From: an uncultured Clostridia bacterium
Lineage (GTDB): Bacteria > Bacillota > Clostridia > Oscillospirales > Ruminococcaceae
Length of the DNA stretch: 43,497 bases
NCBI GenBank assembly: GCA_947600065.1
Contig: CANQFZ010000013.1
Coordinates: 1 to 43,497, forward strand
Direction of reading: 5' to 3'
Shown in pieces: positions 1 to 8,172 of the stretch (positions within the stretch are counted from its first letter, which is position 1; each line of letters begins with the position of its first letter). A program made the translations under genes and the position numbers. The notes beneath the pieces were generated by a model. That model was not told the origin of the DNA and ran no database searches. It saw only the letters and a list, made by a program, of their open reading frames with translations.

Positions 1-180
1 ACGTTTTATTGGTCTGATACATCTTTCGGTTTAATCTCTTACCTCTTACCTCTTACTTCTTACCTCTTACATCTAAATTTGAGTTCTAGCCTCTTATTTC
101 TTTTTATACGTTTTATTGGTCTGATACATCTTTCGGTTTAAACTCTTACCTCTTACCTCTAACCTCTTACATCTAAAAGC
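1..180. repeat. Duplicated 34-bp module plus CTCTTAC heptamer tracts
   Basis: A 34-bp module (starts ACGTTTTATTGG, ends CGGTTTAA) occurs at 1-34 and again, identical, at 108-141. Each copy is followed by tandem heptamers of CTCTTAC: five units at 36-70 (the fourth is TTCTTAC) and four at 143-170 (the third is CTCTAAC). Both tracts end in ATCTAAA. The whole block therefore behaves as a roughly 107-bp tandem duplication with a nested 7-bp repeat. No gene is visible here. The window starts inside the block, so its left limit is unknown. Confidence 0.85.
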
Positions 181-220
181 GGCGCTTTGTGGTTACAAAA
201 CTCCGCTTTCTTGTTTACAA

Positions 221-685
221 TTACAATATCCAAGCTTGAATGTCTATGCCGAGGAACTTTTTCTTCCTGAATCCGATACAGATACCTTGGTCGCCGTTTG
301 CTTTACAATCGCCGTAAAATCCTATTTCGGGATAATAAAAACCGTCCTTTGAATGAGTTATCTTGCTGATATTAACGGCAATGGCGTGGATCTTTATTTC
401 CTTTTCAACTTGGTCCTCGGAAACGTGTTTTTTCCTGCCAACATTGCCGTATGCGTCATTGACATATTCGGCAATCTCTTTTCGGTAATCCTCGATTTTC
501 ACATTCTCAATAAACCAGTTAAGGCAGGCAATTTCTTTTTCGGACAGCGCGAAATTGCGAGGTTTATAATGTCCTGTCTCGTCAAACTTATTGTCGCCCG
601 TTGAAAAAACTTCAACCTTTTTCCGCTTTCCGAAAAGTTCGATGTAAATAGAATCCTCGTTGTTCAGTTGTTCAATCGGTTTCAT
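221..685 (-). CDS. Hypothetical cytosolic protein, 154 aa
   Basis: I do not recognise this protein with confidence. It is charged, has no signal peptide or membrane segment, and ends in a glycine-rich beta-like stretch (PEIGFYGDCKANGDQGICIG) followed by KFLGIDIQAW. That ending is weakly reminiscent of small uncharacterised domains annotated as DUF or immunity-like proteins, but this is an impression only. The ATG at 685 is preferred because AGAGGTG lies six bases upstream. A GTG at 694 in the same frame would sit on top of that ribosome binding site. The gene begins 18 bases after the carB stop on the same strand, so it is probably cotranscribed with carB. No role in pyrimidine synthesis is implied by the sequence itself. 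Confidence 0.7.
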   Translation of the reverse strand: MKPIEQLNNEDSIYIELFGKRKKVEVFSTGDNKFDETGHYKPRNFALSEKEIACLNWFIENVKIEDYRKEIAEYVNDAYGNVGRKKHVSEDQVEKEIKIHAIAVNISKITHSKDGFYYPEIGFYGDCKANGDQGICIGFRKKKFLGIDIQAWIL

Positions 686-703
686 TTGGTTCACCTCTGA
701 AAA

Positions 704-3700
704 TCACTTTATATCCGCATGGTGAGACTGCAGGGACTTCACTCCGAAATGCGTGTTTTCCTTTATGGCGCGTATGCCCTCGGCGCTTGCTTTTGCCGCC
801 GCCATTGTGGTTATATACGGCACACGATGTTTTATCGCAGCTTTGCGGATATAGCTGTCATCGTGTGCGCTGGTCTTGCCTGCGGGGGTGTTAATAATAA
901 GCTGAATTTGTCCGTTTGAAATTTCATCGGCAATGTTCGGTCTGCCCTCGTAGATCTTGAATATCTTTTCAACGGGAATGCCCGCTTCCTTTATCATGCT
1001 GTATGAATTGCCCGTTGCAACTATCTTAAAACCAAGGTCGCTGAATGCCTTTGCTATTTCCACAAGTTCGGGCTTGTCGCGGTCGCAGACGCTGAGAAGA
1101 ACCGTGCCCTCGTTCGGAAGTCTCGTCTGTGTAGCTTCCTGCGCCTTATAATAAGCCTCGCCGAATGTGGGAGCAATACCGAGCACTTCTCCCGTTGAGC
1201 GCATTTCGGGTCCTAACAGCGGATCGACTTCGGGGAACATATTGAACGGGAACACCGCTTCTTTTACGCCATAGTGACCGATAACGCGGTCGTGAAGCTC
1301 GGGCACGGGAGATTTTCTTCCCGTAACGGGAGAAGTTATGATGTCCGTTGCTATCCTCACCATATTTATATCGCAGACTTTTGAAACGAGCGGCACTGTA
1401 CGCGACGCGCGGGGATTTGCTTCAAGAACAAACACCGTGTCGCCCTCTATGGCGTACTGCATATTCATAAGTCCCTTTACGCCCATTTCAACGGCAATTT
1501 TCCTCGTATAATCCTTTATTGTTTCAATATGCTTCTGCGAGAGATTTTTCGCGGGAAGTATACATGCCGAATCTCCCGAATGTATTCCCGCAAGCTCAAT
1601 ATGCTCCATAACGGCAGGCACAAAACAGTTTTCGCCGTCGGAAATTGCGTCCGCCTCGCACTCTGTCGCGTGATTTAAAAAGCGGTCGATAAGTATCGGG
1701 CGGTCGGGCGTTACGCCTACTGCCGCGGACATATAAACTTTCATCATCTCGTCGTCATGAACGACCTCCATTCCTCTGCCGCCGAGAACATAAGAAGGTC
1801 TTACCATAACGGGGTAGCCTATCTTGTTTGCTATTTCAAGCGCTTCGTCAACATTTACCGCCATTCCGCTTTCGGGCATGGGTATGCCGAGCTTGTTCAT
1901 CATCTCGCGGAACAAGTCTCTGTCCTCCGCTTCGTCAATGGTTTCGGGAGATGTTCCCAAAATATTAACGCCGTATTTTTTCAGATCGCTTGCAAGATTA
2001 AGCGGCGTCTGTCCGCCGAACTGTGCAATAACTCCGACGGGCTTTTCCTTTTCGTGGATAGAAAGCACGTCTTCGAGCGTAAGCGGCTCGAAATAGAGCT
2101 TATCGGAAGTGTCATAGTCGGTGGAAACGGTTTCGGGGTTGCAGTTTACGATTATCGACTCAAAGCCGAGTTTTTTCAGCGCAAGCGCCGCATGAACGCA
2201 GCAATAGTCAAACTCTATGCCCTGCCCTATTCTGTTGGGACCGCCGCCCAAGATCATAATTTTCGGCTTGTCGGTATTTACGGGGCTTTTATCTTCGGGG
2301 AGGTTATATGTTGAATAATAGTAAGCGCTGTCCTGTGTGCCGCTTACATGAACGCCCTCCCATGCCTCGCATATTCCCGCTTTAAGGCGCGCGTTCCTTA
2401 TTTCCTCTTCGGAAACGGCGAGAAGCTGACTTAAATAGCGATCGGAGAAACCGTCCTGCTTTGCCTTTCTGAGAACGTCTGCGGTGGGTATGGTGCCTTT
2501 TAATTTTGCAAGCTCGTTTTCTTCTTCGACAAGCTCTTTCATCTGTTCGAGGAACCAATGCTTTATTTTAGTGAGCTGATATATCTCCTCAACCTCTGCG
2601 CCCTTGCGGAGAGCCTCGTAGATGATAAACTGACGCTCGCTTGAGATCGTGCGGAGTTTATCCAAAAGCTCGTCTTTTGAAAGCTCGTTGAAGTTCTTTG
2701 CATATCCGAGACCGTATCTTCCTGTTTCAAGGCTGCGTATGGCTTTCTGGAAAGCCTCTTTATAGGTCTTTCCTATGCTCATAACTTCGCCGACGGCTTT
2801 CATCTGCGTACCTATCTTGTCCTCGGCTTTCTTGAACTTTTCAAACGCCCACCTTGCGAATTTAATTACGACATAATCGCCGTCGGGAACATACTTGTCG
2901 AGCGTTCCGTATTTGCCGCAGGGTATTTCCGCGAGCGTCAGCCCGCAGGCGAGCATTGCGGAAACAAGAGCTATCGGAAAGCCCGTTGCCTTTGAGGCAA
3001 GCGCGGAAGAACGCGACGTCCTCGGGTTTATTTCTATAACAACAACTCTGCCTGTTTCGGGGTCGCGGGCGAACTGACAGTTGCAGCCGCCGATAACTTG
3101 AATAGCTTCTACTATCTTATAAGCCTGACGCTGAAGGTCAAGCTGAACGTCTTCTGGTATAGTAAGCATGGGCGCGGAGCAGAACGAGTCTCCCGTATGA
3201 ACGCCAACGGGGTCGATGTTTTCTATAAAGCAGACTGTGATTATATTGTTATCCGCGTCGCGGACTACCTCGAGCTCAAGTTCTTCCCAGCCGCTTATAC
3301 ATTCTTCTACAAGAACCTGTCCGACAAGGCTCGCCTGTAATCCCCTTTCGCAAACGACTTTAAGCTCGTCTACGTTATATACCATTCCGCCGCCTGCGCC
3401 GCCCATGGTATACGCGGGACGAAGAACAACGGGATAGCGCAGTTTTTCCGCAATCTTTACCGCCTCGTCAACGGTATAAGCAACCTCGCTTCTCGCCATT
3501 TCAATGCCGAGTTTTTCCATGGTGTGCTTAAATTCTATTCTGTCCTCGCCGCGCTGTATAGCGTCGATCTGAACGCCGATAACCTTAACGCCGTATTTAT
3601 CCAAAACGCCTGCCGTTCCGAGCTCGGAACAGAGGTTAAGTCCCGACTGTCCGCCGAGGTTTGGCAAAAGAGCGTCGGGGCGTTCTTTTTCGATTATCTG

Positions 3701-3925
3701 CGTCAGTCTGTCGACATTCAGCGGCTCGATATAGGTTATGTCCGCAACGTCGGGGTCTGTCATGATAGTCGCGGGATTTGAATTTACGAGAACTATCTCA
3801 TATCCGAGCTTTTTTAAAGCTTTACAAGCCTGTGTTCCCGAATAGTCAAACTCGCAAGCCTGTCCTATGATTATAGGACCCGATCCGATGATAAGGATCT
3901 TGTTGATATCTTGTCTTTTTGGCAT
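704..3925 (-). CDS. carB: Carbamoyl-phosphate synthase large subunit
   Basis: This 1,073-residue protein makes carbamoyl phosphate from bicarbonate, ATP and glutamine-derived ammonia for pyrimidine and arginine synthesis. It shows the two homologous halves of CarB: an N-terminal ATP-grasp half (IIIGSGPIIIGQACEFDYSG) and a C-terminal one (GGGPNRIGQGIEFDYCCVHA), then an MGS-like allosteric domain at the end (IVATGNSYSMIKEAGIPVEK). Length equals the E. coli enzyme. The longer frame reaches 3988, but the family start MPKRQDINKIL corresponds to ATG 3925, which has GGAG seven bases upstream. The small subunit carA is not next to it: upstream lies a divergent lipid kinase. The enzyme needs a CarA partner encoded elsewhere to use glutamine. 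Confidence 0.97.
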   Translation of the reverse strand: MPKRQDINKILIIGSGPIIIGQACEFDYSGTQACKALKKLGYEIVLVNSNPATIMTDPDVADITYIEPLNVDRLTQIIEKERPDALLPNLGGQSGLNLCSELGTAGVLDKYGVKVIGVQIDAIQRGEDRIEFKHTMEKLGIEMARSEVAYTVDEAVKIAEKLRYPVVLRPAYTMGGAGGGMVYNVDELKVVCERGLQASLVGQVLVEECISGWEELELEVVRDADNNIITVCFIENIDPVGVHTGDSFCSAPMLTIPEDVQLDLQRQAYKIVEAIQVIGGCNCQFARDPETGRVVVIEINPRTSRSSALASKATGFPIALVSAMLACGLTLAEIPCGKYGTLDKYVPDGDYVVIKFARWAFEKFKKAEDKIGTQMKAVGEVMSIGKTYKEAFQKAIRSLETGRYGLGYAKNFNELSKDELLDKLRTISSERQFIIYEALRKGAEVEEIYQLTKIKHWFLEQMKELVEEENELAKLKGTIPTADVLRKAKQDGFSDRYLSQLLAVSEEEIRNARLKAGICEAWEGVHVSGTQDSAYYYSTYNLPEDKSPVNTDKPKIMILGGGPNRIGQGIEFDYCCVHAALALKKLGFESIIVNCNPETVSTDYDTSDKLYFEPLTLEDVLSIHEKEKPVGVIAQFGGQTPLNLASDLKKYGVNILGTSPETIDEAEDRDLFREMMNKLGIPMPESGMAVNVDEALEIANKIGYPVMVRPSYVLGGRGMEVVHDDEMMKVYMSAAVGVTPDRPILIDRFLNHATECEADAISDGENCFVPAVMEHIELAGIHSGDSACILPAKNLSQKHIETIKDYTRKIAVEMGVKGLMNMQYAIEGDTVFVLEANPRASRTVPLVSKVCDINMVRIATDIITSPVTGRKSPVPELHDRVIGHYGVKEAVFPFNMFPEVDPLLGPEMRSTGEVLGIAPTFGEAYYKAQEATQTRLPNEGTVLLSVCDRDKPELVEIAKAFSDLGFKIVATGNSYSMIKEAGIPVEKIFKIYEGRPNIADEISNGQIQLIINTPAGKTSAHDDSYIRKAAIKHRVPYITTMAAAKASAEGIRAIKENTHFGVKSLQSHHADIK

Positions 3926-4015
3926 CAATAACTCCGTTCCCGCACCGCTATAGGTACGCATAAAAATAAAATAAAAAATTACAGGCAATACTCCCGTATT
4001 TTTACGCTATTTATT

Positions 4016-4044
4016 ATCATACCATAAATTGAAAAAAATTTCAA
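4016..4044 (-). promoter_or_regulatory. Sigma-A promoter for carB
   Basis: On the minus strand TTGAAA (4039-4044) and TATGAT (4016-4021) are separated by exactly 17 bases. This would start transcription around 4009 and give an 84-base leader before the carB ATG. I see no convincing PyrR site or terminator-antiterminator pair in that leader. Confidence 0.6.
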
Positions 4045-4090
4045 TAGCAATTCAACAAAATTCCCGACTTTTAAAAAAATTTATAAATAG

Positions 4091-4121
4091 TTTACCATTG
4101 TTCCAAAAAATATGATACAAT
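4091..4121 (+). promoter_or_regulatory. Possible promoter for the lipid kinase gene
   Basis: TTTACC at 4091-4096 and TACAAT at 4116-4121 are separated by 19 bases, which is longer than optimal. The -10 is good and the -35 weak. It lies 30 bases before a well-formed ribosome binding site (GGAGG). Confidence 0.3.
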
Positions 4122-4151
4122 AGAAATGTTGAATATTAACACGGAGGAACA

Positions 4152-5057
4152 ATGATGAGAAAAAAGCTTTTGCTCGTATACAATCCCGTTTCGGGAACAG
4201 GCGGGATAATATCTTCTCTGCCCGACGTCATTTCGGCATTTACTGCGGCGGGATATGACGTTACGGCTCACCCGACCTCTCAGCAGGACGACGGAAAGCA
4301 GTTTATAGAACAATATGCCGATAATTTCGACCTCGTTTGCTCCTGCGGCGGGGACGGAATGCTTCATGAGCTTTTCTGCGGAATGAAGGGTCACAGCGGG
4401 AAATGCGGCTATATTCCCTCGGGCACGGTAAACGATTTTGCTTCTTCTATGCGTATCCCGAAAAATATCCCCGAAGCCGTGAAAATGATAATAGAAGGAA
4501 ACTATAGAAATATAGATGCGGGAGAAATGAACAAAAACAGGTTTGCCTATATAGCGGCGTTCGGAGTGTTTACGGAAGTGAGCTATTCTACCAGCCACAA
4601 TCTTAAAAGCGTTCTGGGTTCTTTCGCTTATTTCCTCGAAGGAGTAAAAAGGTTCGACCCGTTTTATATCAACGAAAAGGCGGCAAATCTGAAAATAACC
4701 TGCAACGACTATATTTACGAGGGAGAATTTTCTTTCGGAATGGCGGGAAACACGCTTTCCGTGGCGGGCTCGACGCTTGCCGTTCCGTCCGATGCGTCTA
4801 TGGAAGACGGGCTTCTGGACTTTTTGTTTATCAGAACGCCGAAAACTCTCGCGGACTATGACAAGATACGCATTGCGCTTACAAACGAGGACAAGCCCTG
4901 CGACAGCGTTATACGCCTTAAAGCAAGCTCTTTGAAACTCGAATCCGAAAAGCCCATTGACTGGGATCTTGACGGGGAGTTTGGCGGGAGCATTTTAACT
5001 GCGGAATTTTCCGTGGACAAGCAGGCGATAACTATTGCGGCGCCCGAAAAGATTTGA
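4152..5057 (+). CDS. Diacylglycerol kinase family lipid kinase (DagK/YegS/BmrU-like)
   Basis: A 301-residue soluble lipid kinase that would phosphorylate diacylglycerol or a related lipid at the membrane and recycle it into phosphatidate. The N-terminus carries VYNPVSGTG, the usual first motif, followed by the nucleotide-binding CGGDGMLHELFCGM and the GYIPSGTVNDFASSM stretch near residues 65-105. The C-terminal half is the beta-rich lipid kinase domain (WDLDGEFGG near the end). Length is normal for the family. Two ATG codons follow GGAGG: 4152 (four bases away) and 4155 (seven bases away), and either could be used. The gene is monocistronic, divergent from carB, and faces gtrA across a shared terminator. 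The exact lipid substrate cannot be read from the sequence. Confidence 0.9.
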   Translation: MMRKKLLLVYNPVSGTGGIISSLPDVISAFTAAGYDVTAHPTSQQDDGKQFIEQYADNFDLVCSCGGDGMLHELFCGMKGHSGKCGYIPSGTVNDFASSMRIPKNIPEAVKMIIEGNYRNIDAGEMNKNRFAYIAAFGVFTEVSYSTSHNLKSVLGSFAYFLEGVKRFDPFYINEKAANLKITCNDYIYEGEFSFGMAGNTLSVAGSTLAVPSDASMEDGLLDFLFIRTPKTLADYDKIRIALTNEDKPCDSVIRLKASSLKLESEKPIDWDLDGEFGGSILTAEFSVDKQAITIAAPEKI

Positions 5058-5113
5058 AGTCTTATTGTAAGTTATCCCGAGCTTTCATAATTGAAAGATA
5101 CAATAACAACAAA

Positions 5114-5157
5114 ACACCGCTTTGCGGGGAAATGATATTCCCAAAACAAAGCGGTGT
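5114..5157. terminator. Bidirectional terminator between lipid kinase and gtrA
   Basis: ACACCGCTTTG (5114-5124) pairs perfectly with CAAAGCGGTGT (5147-5157), an 11-bp stem with a further GGGA/TCCC pairing inside. T-rich sequence follows on both strands, so it can serve both convergent genes. Confidence 0.85.
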
Positions 5158-5163
5158 CTTTTA

Positions 5164-5715
5164 TTATGAACTTTTTTTCTTCGACCTTGCGAATACAAAG
5201 AGCTTGCTGAAAATGTAATTCAGGACTATGACCACAACATTTGTAAAGACCTTTGCCAGAAGCTCGTACCACCCCGCGTGAAATCCCGTAAGATCCACCA
5301 GCAAGAACATAAGTATCACGTCCACCAAAAGCGTTGAAATTCTGGAAGCGTAAAATCTGAGCGCCTCGAGAAGTACTTTGCCGAAGGTTTTGTTTTCACT
5401 TCTGAACACGAAAAGCCTGTTTGTTATAAACGCAAACGTACTCGCAAATATCCACGAAAGTATGTTCGGAAAGACGGTGTTGCTTTCTATGCCGAAGCGG
5501 GAGGTAAGCATAAAGATCCACGAGAGCTTATCGGAAACGCTCTGCGCGTTTGGGAAAACCGCCCTGAAAACAATGTAACCGACTATTGATACAATTGTAG
5601 TGAGCACGCCGAAAATAAGGTACATTATTATTTCACGATATTTTCTGAAAAGCTCTTTTCTGCCTTCGCTTGTTTTTATAAGAGATATTATTTCGGAGAT
5701 TTTTCCTTTTTGCAT
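5164..5715 (-). CDS. GtrA family membrane protein
   Basis: A 183-residue integral membrane protein with four hydrophobic segments: IIMYLIFGVLTTIVSIVGYI, ILSWIFASTFAFITNRLFVF, ISTLLVDVILMFLLVDL and ELLAKVFTNVVVIVLNYIFS. The ends are basic (SKLFVFARSKKKSS). This is the GtrA family pattern, whose members are thought to move lipid-linked sugars or act in cell-surface polysaccharide synthesis. The ATG at 5715 is chosen because GGGAGTG lies five bases upstream. An earlier in-frame ATG at 5742 has no ribosome binding site. It stands alone, convergent with the lipid kinase, with no glycosyltransferase beside it, so its substrate is unknown. Confidence 0.9.
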   Translation of the reverse strand: MQKGKISEIISLIKTSEGRKELFRKYREIIMYLIFGVLTTIVSIVGYIVFRAVFPNAQSVSDKLSWIFMLTSRFGIESNTVFPNILSWIFASTFAFITNRLFVFRSENKTFGKVLLEALRFYASRISTLLVDVILMFLLVDLTGFHAGWYELLAKVFTNVVVIVLNYIFSKLFVFARSKKKSS

Positions 5716-5775
5716 TTTTTCACTCCCTGTGGTAAAACTCATTCTGCGTATACTATTTTTTTTAAAAGCAACTAT

Positions 5776-5804
5776 ATTCTACCACATAATCAAAAAAAAA
5801 TCAA
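5776..5804 (-). promoter_or_regulatory. Sigma-A promoter for gtrA
   Basis: On the minus strand TTGATT (5799-5804) and TAGAAT (5776-5781) are separated by 17 bases. They precede the gtrA ribosome binding site by about 50 bases. Confidence 0.55.
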
Positions 5805-5914
5805 CTGTTTTTTAAAAACGGTTCAGTCTGTATAAAAAATGAGTAAATTCCCAAAGTAAATTCAACAGTGGAATTTACTGAAACCGTCTTGAGCGTAAAA
5901 ATTTGTCAAAACTA

Positions 5915-5943
5915 TTGACATGATAGACGATTTGAGTTATAAT
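5915..5943 (+). promoter_or_regulatory. Perfect-consensus sigma-A promoter ahead of the Ter operon
   Basis: TTGACA (5915-5920), a 17-base spacer and TATAAT (5938-5943) match both hexamers and the spacing exactly. Transcription from about 5950 would run through the 105-base palindrome at 5978-6082 before reaching the vWA gene at 6200. The roughly 480 bases between gtrA and the vWA gene hold only this promoter, the gtrA promoter and the palindrome; I see no gene there. Confidence 0.75.
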
Positions 5944-5977
5944 ATATATGTATGCCGAAATGGTAGATTTATGGAAA

Positions 5978-6082
5978 CAGACTGTAGATAAAGCCCCATC
6001 TACGTTGTCAGCGTAGCTGCGGCAGGCACAAAGCCTAGCCGCAGCCACGCTTCCTAGTATCTGGGACTTTCTCTACAGTCTG
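5978..6082. repeat. 105-bp palindromic element (MITE/REP-like or structured leader RNA)
   Basis: The two ends are perfect inverted repeats, CAGACTGTAGA (5978-5988) and TCTACAGTCTG (6072-6082). Pairing continues inward as AAAG/CTTT and CCCA/TGGG with single mismatches. After an internal loop of about 12 bases per side comes a hairpin of GCGT, GCTGCGGC and AGGC closed by ACAAA. An alternative hairpin GTAGAT/ATCTAC (5984-6003) competes with the outer stem. The left arm resembles the sequence at 38195-38213 (AGACTGT, one mismatch, GATAAAGCCCC). It could be a small non-autonomous mobile element or a regulatory leader or small RNA. Confidence 0.7.
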
Positions 6083-6199
6083 AAGCAGAACTTTTTATAT
6101 AGTCTGATGGAAAATGTTTATTTTTGATGATATTGCACAAGATGATTATTTAAAAAGTCGGTATGCAAAATGATAGGTATCTTAAACGGAGGATTTTCT

Positions 6200-6841
6200 A
6201 TGTCGGATTATCTCAGAAGGCTTCCCGTATATCTGCTGCTCGACTGCAGCGGGTCTATGACGGGCGAACCCATAGAAGCGGTAAAACAAGGACTTAAAAC
6301 GCTTTTGTCGGAGCTTAAAAGCGATCCGCAGGCTCTCGAAACCGCCTATCTGTCAATTATAACCTTCGACAGCACGGCGAGGCAGATCTGCCCGCTGACG
6401 GAGCTTTTTTCCTTTAAAGAGCCGCAAATAAGCGCAGGCGGGGCTACGGCTCTCGGCGGAGCGCTGAAGGTGTTGGCTGAATGTATAAAAAACGAGGTGC
6501 GCTTATCTACCAATGAGCAGAAGGGCGACTGGAAGCCGCTGGTATTTATCATGACGGACGGCGCGCCGACAGACGATATTGATGAGGGAATAAACGCCTT
6601 AAAGCAGGTTTCGGCGGGAAACATCATCGCCTGTGCGGCAGGCGCAAATGCAAACACCGAGCCTTTGAAGAAAATTACGAACAACGTACTTATGATGAAC
6701 AACCTTACAACGGGAGATATGGCGCAGTTTTTCGCGTGGGTATCAAGCTCGGTAAAGCTTTCATCAAAGAGCGTTGAAGCAAAGCCCGGCGAGGCTGTTG
6801 TTCTTCCTCCGCCTCCGCAGGGATTTGTGATAGTGCCTTAA
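6200..6841 (+). CDS. TerY-like von Willebrand factor A (vWA) protein
   Basis: A 213-residue soluble vWA domain of the TerY type, first member of a TerY-P triad. The metal-ion-dependent adhesion site is complete: D15-x-S17-x-S19 in LLLDCSGSM, T83 in GGATALGGAL, and D120 in MTDGAPTDD. It should bind a divalent cation and probably docks partner proteins for the neighbouring kinase and phosphatase. The tail ends in a proline run (LPPPPQGFVIVP). The frame is open from 6170, but ATG 6200 follows GGAGG at good spacing and matches the usual start of the family (SDYLRRLPVYLLLD). It is the first gene of a tightly spaced operon. Its exact partner is not shown by the sequence. Confidence 0.9.
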   Translation: MSDYLRRLPVYLLLDCSGSMTGEPIEAVKQGLKTLLSELKSDPQALETAYLSIITFDSTARQICPLTELFSFKEPQISAGGATALGGALKVLAECIKNEVRLSTNEQKGDWKPLVFIMTDGAPTDDIDEGINALKQVSAGNIIACAAGANANTEPLKKITNNVLMMNNLTTGDMAQFFAWVSSSVKLSSKSVEAKPGEAVVLPPPPQGFVIVP

Positions 6842-6859
6842 ATGCTTCGGGGGTAATTT

Positions 6860-8158
6860 ATGAACGAATATTCCGAAACGAACAGTGAACAGCCCGAAAT
6901 ATCCGAACAGCAGGAAGTCACTGAACAATTGCCGAAAACAAGCGGGGAGAGCGAAAACAAAGCGGACGAAAACAAGCGCCTGTCGGACAGAGAAGTTATG
7001 GAGCATACCGCCAATATCTGGCAGTATACCGAAATAATCGACGACGGAACAGAAATGCACAGCGAATTTCACGAAAAGTTTTCAAAGACCGCTTTCGGAA
7101 ATATCATAGGCGCAAGAGTGCGCGGAAAAGCACATAAGCACAACGGCACAAACTGCGACGATTATTTTGAAACGGCTTTTACGGAGAATTTTGCGGCGGC
7201 TGTCGTTTGCGACGGCGCGGGCTCACAAAGGCTTTCGCGTATTGGTTCGAGGATAAGCGCCCAAAGCGCGGCGAGTTATCTTAAAAATAATCTTTCGGAG
7301 CTGTTTTCAAAAGACGCTTCTATCAAAGACAGGCTTTGCGCCGATATAAGCTCCGAGGAATTTATGAGCGCTTGCGGAAGTATTGCTTCGCTTGTGCAAA
7401 ATTCCGCGAAAGAAGCGCTCAAAGCGCAGAATGACGAGCTTTTAAAGCTTGAAAATGACGAGAGATATTTAAACGTTCTCGGGAGAAAGCCCGTTATCTC
7501 GGATATGTCGACGACATTCCTCGCGGCGGTGGTTGTGCCGCTTAATGACGGGAAACAGCGTTTCACCGCTTGTGTTCAGATAGGCGACGGCTGTATATGC
7601 GCGCTGGACACAAAGGAAAACGGCGAACGCTCCGTAAAGCTTATGGGCGAAGCGGACAGCGGAAAGTTTTCGAGCGAAACGGTCTTTCTCTCACAAAATA
7701 CCGTAAGCGACGCGGCAATTGCCTCTAAAACGCGCGTCAGCAGAGGAAGCTCGGATATCATAATGATTATGACGGACGGAGTTGCAGACGATTATTTCCC
7801 TGCCGTTCCGATGATGCAAAGACTGTATATCGACCTTTGTTTAAACGGAATTCTTCCTATGGGCGGCGATAAAACGCCGAAAGCTCCCGCTCCGATAAGT
7901 TATCCCGCGGTATCGGCGGAAAGGCAGAACGTTGCGCTTCAATATGCGAAACAACTTGCAGAGGACACATCTCCCGAGAGCATGAAAACGCTCTGGGAAA
8001 AGCGCGATATGCTCGGAGCATATTCGCTCGAAGCATACGACATAAGTATCGGAGAAAAACCCGAAGAACGCCTGAGGGTATGGCTCGACAACTACAACGA
8101 GCGCACGAGCTTTGACGACAGAACGCTCGTTATAATAGATTTTAAAGTTTCTGAATAA
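6860..8158 (+). CDS. PP2C-family protein Ser/Thr phosphatase (TerY-P triad)
   Basis: A 432-residue protein with a divergent PP2C (PPM) phosphatase domain starting near residue 80, after an acidic Gln/Glu-rich N-terminal extension likely to be disordered. Metal-binding motifs are visible: CDDYF near residue 96, VVCDGAGS with D118 and G119, MTDGVADD with D306 and G307, and a closing DDRTLVIIDF. It should remove phosphates placed by the kinase encoded next. It begins 18 bases after the vWA stop, with GGGGGT before the ATG, and 14 bases separate it from the kinase. The vWA, PP2C, kinase order is the known TerY-P triad arrangement. The insert between residues 255 and 300 is not recognised. Confidence 0.9.
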   Translation: MNEYSETNSEQPEISEQQEVTEQLPKTSGESENKADENKRLSDREVMEHTANIWQYTEIIDDGTEMHSEFHEKFSKTAFGNIIGARVRGKAHKHNGTNCDDYFETAFTENFAAAVVCDGAGSQRLSRIGSRISAQSAASYLKNNLSELFSKDASIKDRLCADISSEEFMSACGSIASLVQNSAKEALKAQNDELLKLENDERYLNVLGRKPVISDMSTTFLAAVVVPLNDGKQRFTACVQIGDGCICALDTKENGERSVKLMGEADSGKFSSETVFLSQNTVSDAAIASKTRVSRGSSDIIMIMTDGVADDYFPAVPMMQRLYIDLCLNGILPMGGDKTPKAPAPISYPAVSAERQNVALQYAKQLAEDTSPESMKTLWEKRDMLGAYSLEAYDISIGEKPEERLRVWLDNYNERTSFDDRTLVIIDFKVSE

Positions 8159-8172
8159 GGACGTGTAAATTT

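Noticed and set aside
36-170. CRISPR array
   Set aside because: The repeats are contiguous 7-mers without spacers, and no cas gene is present.
353-604. 83-residue hydrophobic open frame opposite the small gene at 221-685
   Set aside because: Fully antisense to a gene with a good ribosome binding site; no start signal of its own.
5978-6082. 6S RNA interpretation of the palindrome
   Set aside because: Long stem with a central bubble fits loosely, but at 105 bases it is far shorter than typical 6S RNA and a related arm occurs at another locus; kept only as a general structured-RNA or repeat call.
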